In this document: piece by piece, positions 38,112-39,920 of the stretch
Position numbering within the stretch: position 1 is the first letter of the stretch
Layout of the letters: each line of letters opens with the position of its first letter
Assembly (NCBI GenBank): GCA_903901345.1
Contig: CAIUQQ010000370.1
Coordinates: 1 to 39,920 of the forward strand
Length of the DNA stretch: 39,920 bases
Direction: 5' to 3'
Source: an uncultured Bacteroidota bacterium
GTDB lineage: Bacteria > Bacteroidota > Bacteroidia > UKL13-3
Program-made: the position numbers and the translations under genes
The notes under the pieces: model-generated
The model's input: only the letters and a program-made list of their open reading frames with translations
The model's database searches: none
Told to the model about the DNA's origin: nothing

Positions 38112-38588
38112 TTATCCTTTCAACTTTGCTTGTGCGCATTTCTCACAAAAAGGTGTTCCATTTTTTGCACCTTGTTTCATACTTATTACTTGTGCCAATT
38201 TCGTTTGCATACTTGCAGGCATTCCCTTCATTACACTCATCAAAACAGGTGTCGGCATAGCTGCCATGCCTGCACTTCCTCCTCCAGCTTCACCAATTAA
38301 AACCGTTGGACAACCAACTGTAATAGCTCCACCATGGGCACATTGGTCGCCCATGCGGGCAGCAGGTTTGCCTCCAAAAAACACACCAGCGCTACCTAAT
38401 ACAATGGTATCAGGTGGGCCTGTACAAACACACATATCACCCATTACAGCAGCAGGCATTCCACCAATTAACACAGTTGGGCAACCTGGCCCAGAAATTG
38501 GCCCACCCACATGCGGTATAGGTGGCACACCTGGTGTTACCATCGGGCATACATGCATATCTCCAATTCTTGCTGCTGGTTTGCTCAT
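38112..38588 (-). CDS. PAAR-domain protein (double PAAR-like)
   Basis: MSKPAARIGDMHVCP...PHVGGPISGPGCPTVLIGGMPAAVMGDMCVCTGPPDTIVLGSAGVFFGGKPAARMGDQCAHGGAITVGCPTVLIG. Confidence 0.95.
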   Translation of the reverse strand: MSKPAARIGDMHVCPMVTPGVPPIPHVGGPISGPGCPTVLIGGMPAAVMGDMCVCTGPPDTIVLGSAGVFFGGKPAARMGDQCAHGGAITVGCPTVLIGEAGGGSAGMAAMPTPVLMSVMKGMPASMQTKLAQVISMKQGAKNGTPFCEKCAQAKLKG

Positions 38589-38600
38589 TGTTATAAATAG

Positions 38601-38936
38601 TTAATCATTTGCGTTATTATCCCTTTTCAACTCCTGTTGAAATTTATCCAATGCTAAGCTTACTGTATCTAAACCTATTCCATAAATACGAAATCCAACC
38701 CCAGCAATACAACCAACTGCTGCACCTGCAGGTGCTCCAAAACCTGCTGTTGGTATGGCACTTGCGGCAGCCCCAACTAAAGCACCACCAGTACATGCTT
38801 TACCATATTCTTTGGCAATTCTTCTTAATTCGGAAGTATCATAACTATGGCCATCCACCCCTGGAATTTTGTTTAACTCTCTTGCATTATTTCTATCTAT
38901 TTGCAAAACAGGATTTTCATTATTTTCGTTTCCCAT
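38601..38936 (-). CDS. Small protein with Gly/Ala-zipper membrane-like segment
   Basis: ACTGGALVGAAASAIPTAGFGAPAGAAVGCIAGVGFRIYGIGLD; directly upstream of PAAR. Confidence 0.65.
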   Translation of the reverse strand: MGNENNENPVLQIDRNNARELNKIPGVDGHSYDTSELRRIAKEYGKACTGGALVGAAASAIPTAGFGAPAGAAVGCIAGVGFRIYGIGLDTVSLALDKFQQELKRDNNAND

Positions 38937-38986
38937 AATTTATTTCAGTTTATTATTTTACTTTTTTATTTGAACCAAAGTAATAT

Positions 38987-39526
38987 TTACAACCAATTTT
39001 CAATTGTTTTTTCAATTTCTTTAATTAGATTTATTGGATCAACTTGGGGAGTATGCATTTTGCAAACTAGTGTTCCATTATTCAAATTAAATACTGATAT
39101 ATGATTGTCTAGTATACGTCTTACTAAATTATCTAAAAAATTACTCTCTGGTTCATAATTGAACTTCATAAAATATGGTTTTTGAATTTTATCCTTAAAT
39201 TTTGTTGAAATAAAAAATCTAATAAATAAAGATTTTCCAATAGCTACTTCAAACTTATTATTCAATCCAGAAACAATTATTTCAAAACAAGCATAATCAA
39301 TCGCATCAACTGGAATAACAACTCCATTTTGTGTACTTTGATCCTTGTGGATCTTTATTTGATACATCAAATTGTTTTTTTTAAAATTAGTAATCATTTC
39401 ATAGCCATAAGCATTGCAAAAACCAGCACAATCAAGTTCCATTGTTTTGAGTTTAAGCTCAACATTTTCACAATAGTTTTTGTTGGCCTCAAAAAATGGT
39501 GAAGGATCTGTTTCGTACTGTATCAT
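38987..39526 (-). CDS. Hypothetical protein (179 aa) in the PAAR cluster
   Basis: ORF MIQYETDPSPFFEANKNYCENVELKLKTMELDCAGFCNAYGYEM... Confidence 0.65.
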   Translation of the reverse strand: MIQYETDPSPFFEANKNYCENVELKLKTMELDCAGFCNAYGYEMITNFKKNNLMYQIKIHKDQSTQNGVVIPVDAIDYACFEIIVSGLNNKFEVAIGKSLFIRFFISTKFKDKIQKPYFMKFNYEPESNFLDNLVRRILDNHISVFNLNNGTLVCKMHTPQVDPINLIKEIEKTIENWL

Positions 39527-39642
39527 ATTTTATGTAATGAATTATTTTTAAGATTAGCAACAAGAGAAAAGTTAACATTAAGTGTATTATCACAAATTTT
39601 GTTTGATGATTCTATTCTAATTTTTACTGTTGGTTTGCTCAT
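39523..39642 (-). CDS. Short ORF (39 aa) overlapping the next gene by ATGA
   Basis: Manual translation MSKPTVKIRIESSNKICDNTLNVNFSLVANLKNNSLHKI*; stop TGA (39525-39523) overlaps ATG 39526. Confidence 0.4.
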   Translation of the reverse strand: MSKPTVKIRIESSNKICDNTLNVNFSLVANLKNNSLHKI

Positions 39643-39655
39643 TCATTTATTTAAT

Positions 39656-39901
39656 TTATACATCTGTTTGCAAATACTCCTTAGCACTTAATTCATTAAA
39701 CTCTACATATTGAGTGCCATAAGCCGAAACATAAAATTCAACTTTTAACCTTCCGCTTTCAAATCCATTAGATTTCACATACCCTCTGGTACCTTCATTA
39801 ACTAGATATTTGTTTCCAAATATTTTGTCAGTCGGCAGCATTTTAGTTAGGGAAACTGTTTTTCCTTTAACAACATATTCTGGTAATACTTTTCTGAACA
39901 T
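39656..39901 (-). CDS. Hypothetical small protein (81 aa)
   Basis: ORF MFRKVLPEYVVKGKTVSLTKMLPTDKIFGNKYLVNEG..., same strand as the PAAR cluster. Confidence 0.55.
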   Translation of the reverse strand: MFRKVLPEYVVKGKTVSLTKMLPTDKIFGNKYLVNEGTRGYVKSNGFESGRLKVEFYVSAYGTQYVEFNELSAKEYLQTDV

Positions 39902-39920
39902 AATTTATAATATTAGTAAA

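Noticed and set aside
37927-38938. Plus-strand ORFs 37927-38604, 38082-38300 and 38609-38938
   Set aside because: Antisense to the clear PAAR gene and the Gly/Ala-zipper ORF; low-complexity translations without domain signals.

Overview
AT-rich Bacteroidota chromosomal window. Lineage clues are T9SS C-terminal sorting domains, DUF4834, a TAnnTTTG-type promoter and Bacteroidota-type T6SS genes. The left ~29 kb is mostly chromosomal housekeeping and secreted-protein genes: a partial arylsulfotransferase-like protein, a zinc-ribbon protein, ssb, a sugar nucleotidyltransferase, a PAS-rich histidine kinase next to a FIST sensor protein, an FkbM methyltransferase, DUF4834, an OmpA/MotB-like protein, superoxide dismutase, a frameshifted GH81 beta-1,3-glucanase with a T9SS tail, a saccharopine dehydrogenase-like protein, DUF1573, an alpha/beta hydrolase, lipoproteins, and a 1792-aa T9SS adhesin-like protein with two tandem IPT + 7-blade FG-GAP/VCBS modules. 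The right ~10 kb is part of a Bacteroidota-type (T6SSiii) type VI secretion locus. Its plus-strand operon reads TssG-like, TssN, TssK, TssO and two paralogous lipoproteins, one with an extra C-terminal TM helix. A convergent minus-strand effector/delivery module carries double PAAR, GH19 lysozyme/chitinase-like, DUF4123 adaptor and several uncharacterised small proteins. Between the halves lie a chimeric pseudogene scar, a perfect 26-bp inverted repeat and a related AATACC-N8-GGTATT element. No tRNA, rRNA, CRISPR array or transposase was recognised by eye. All family calls come from reading motifs; no database search was run.
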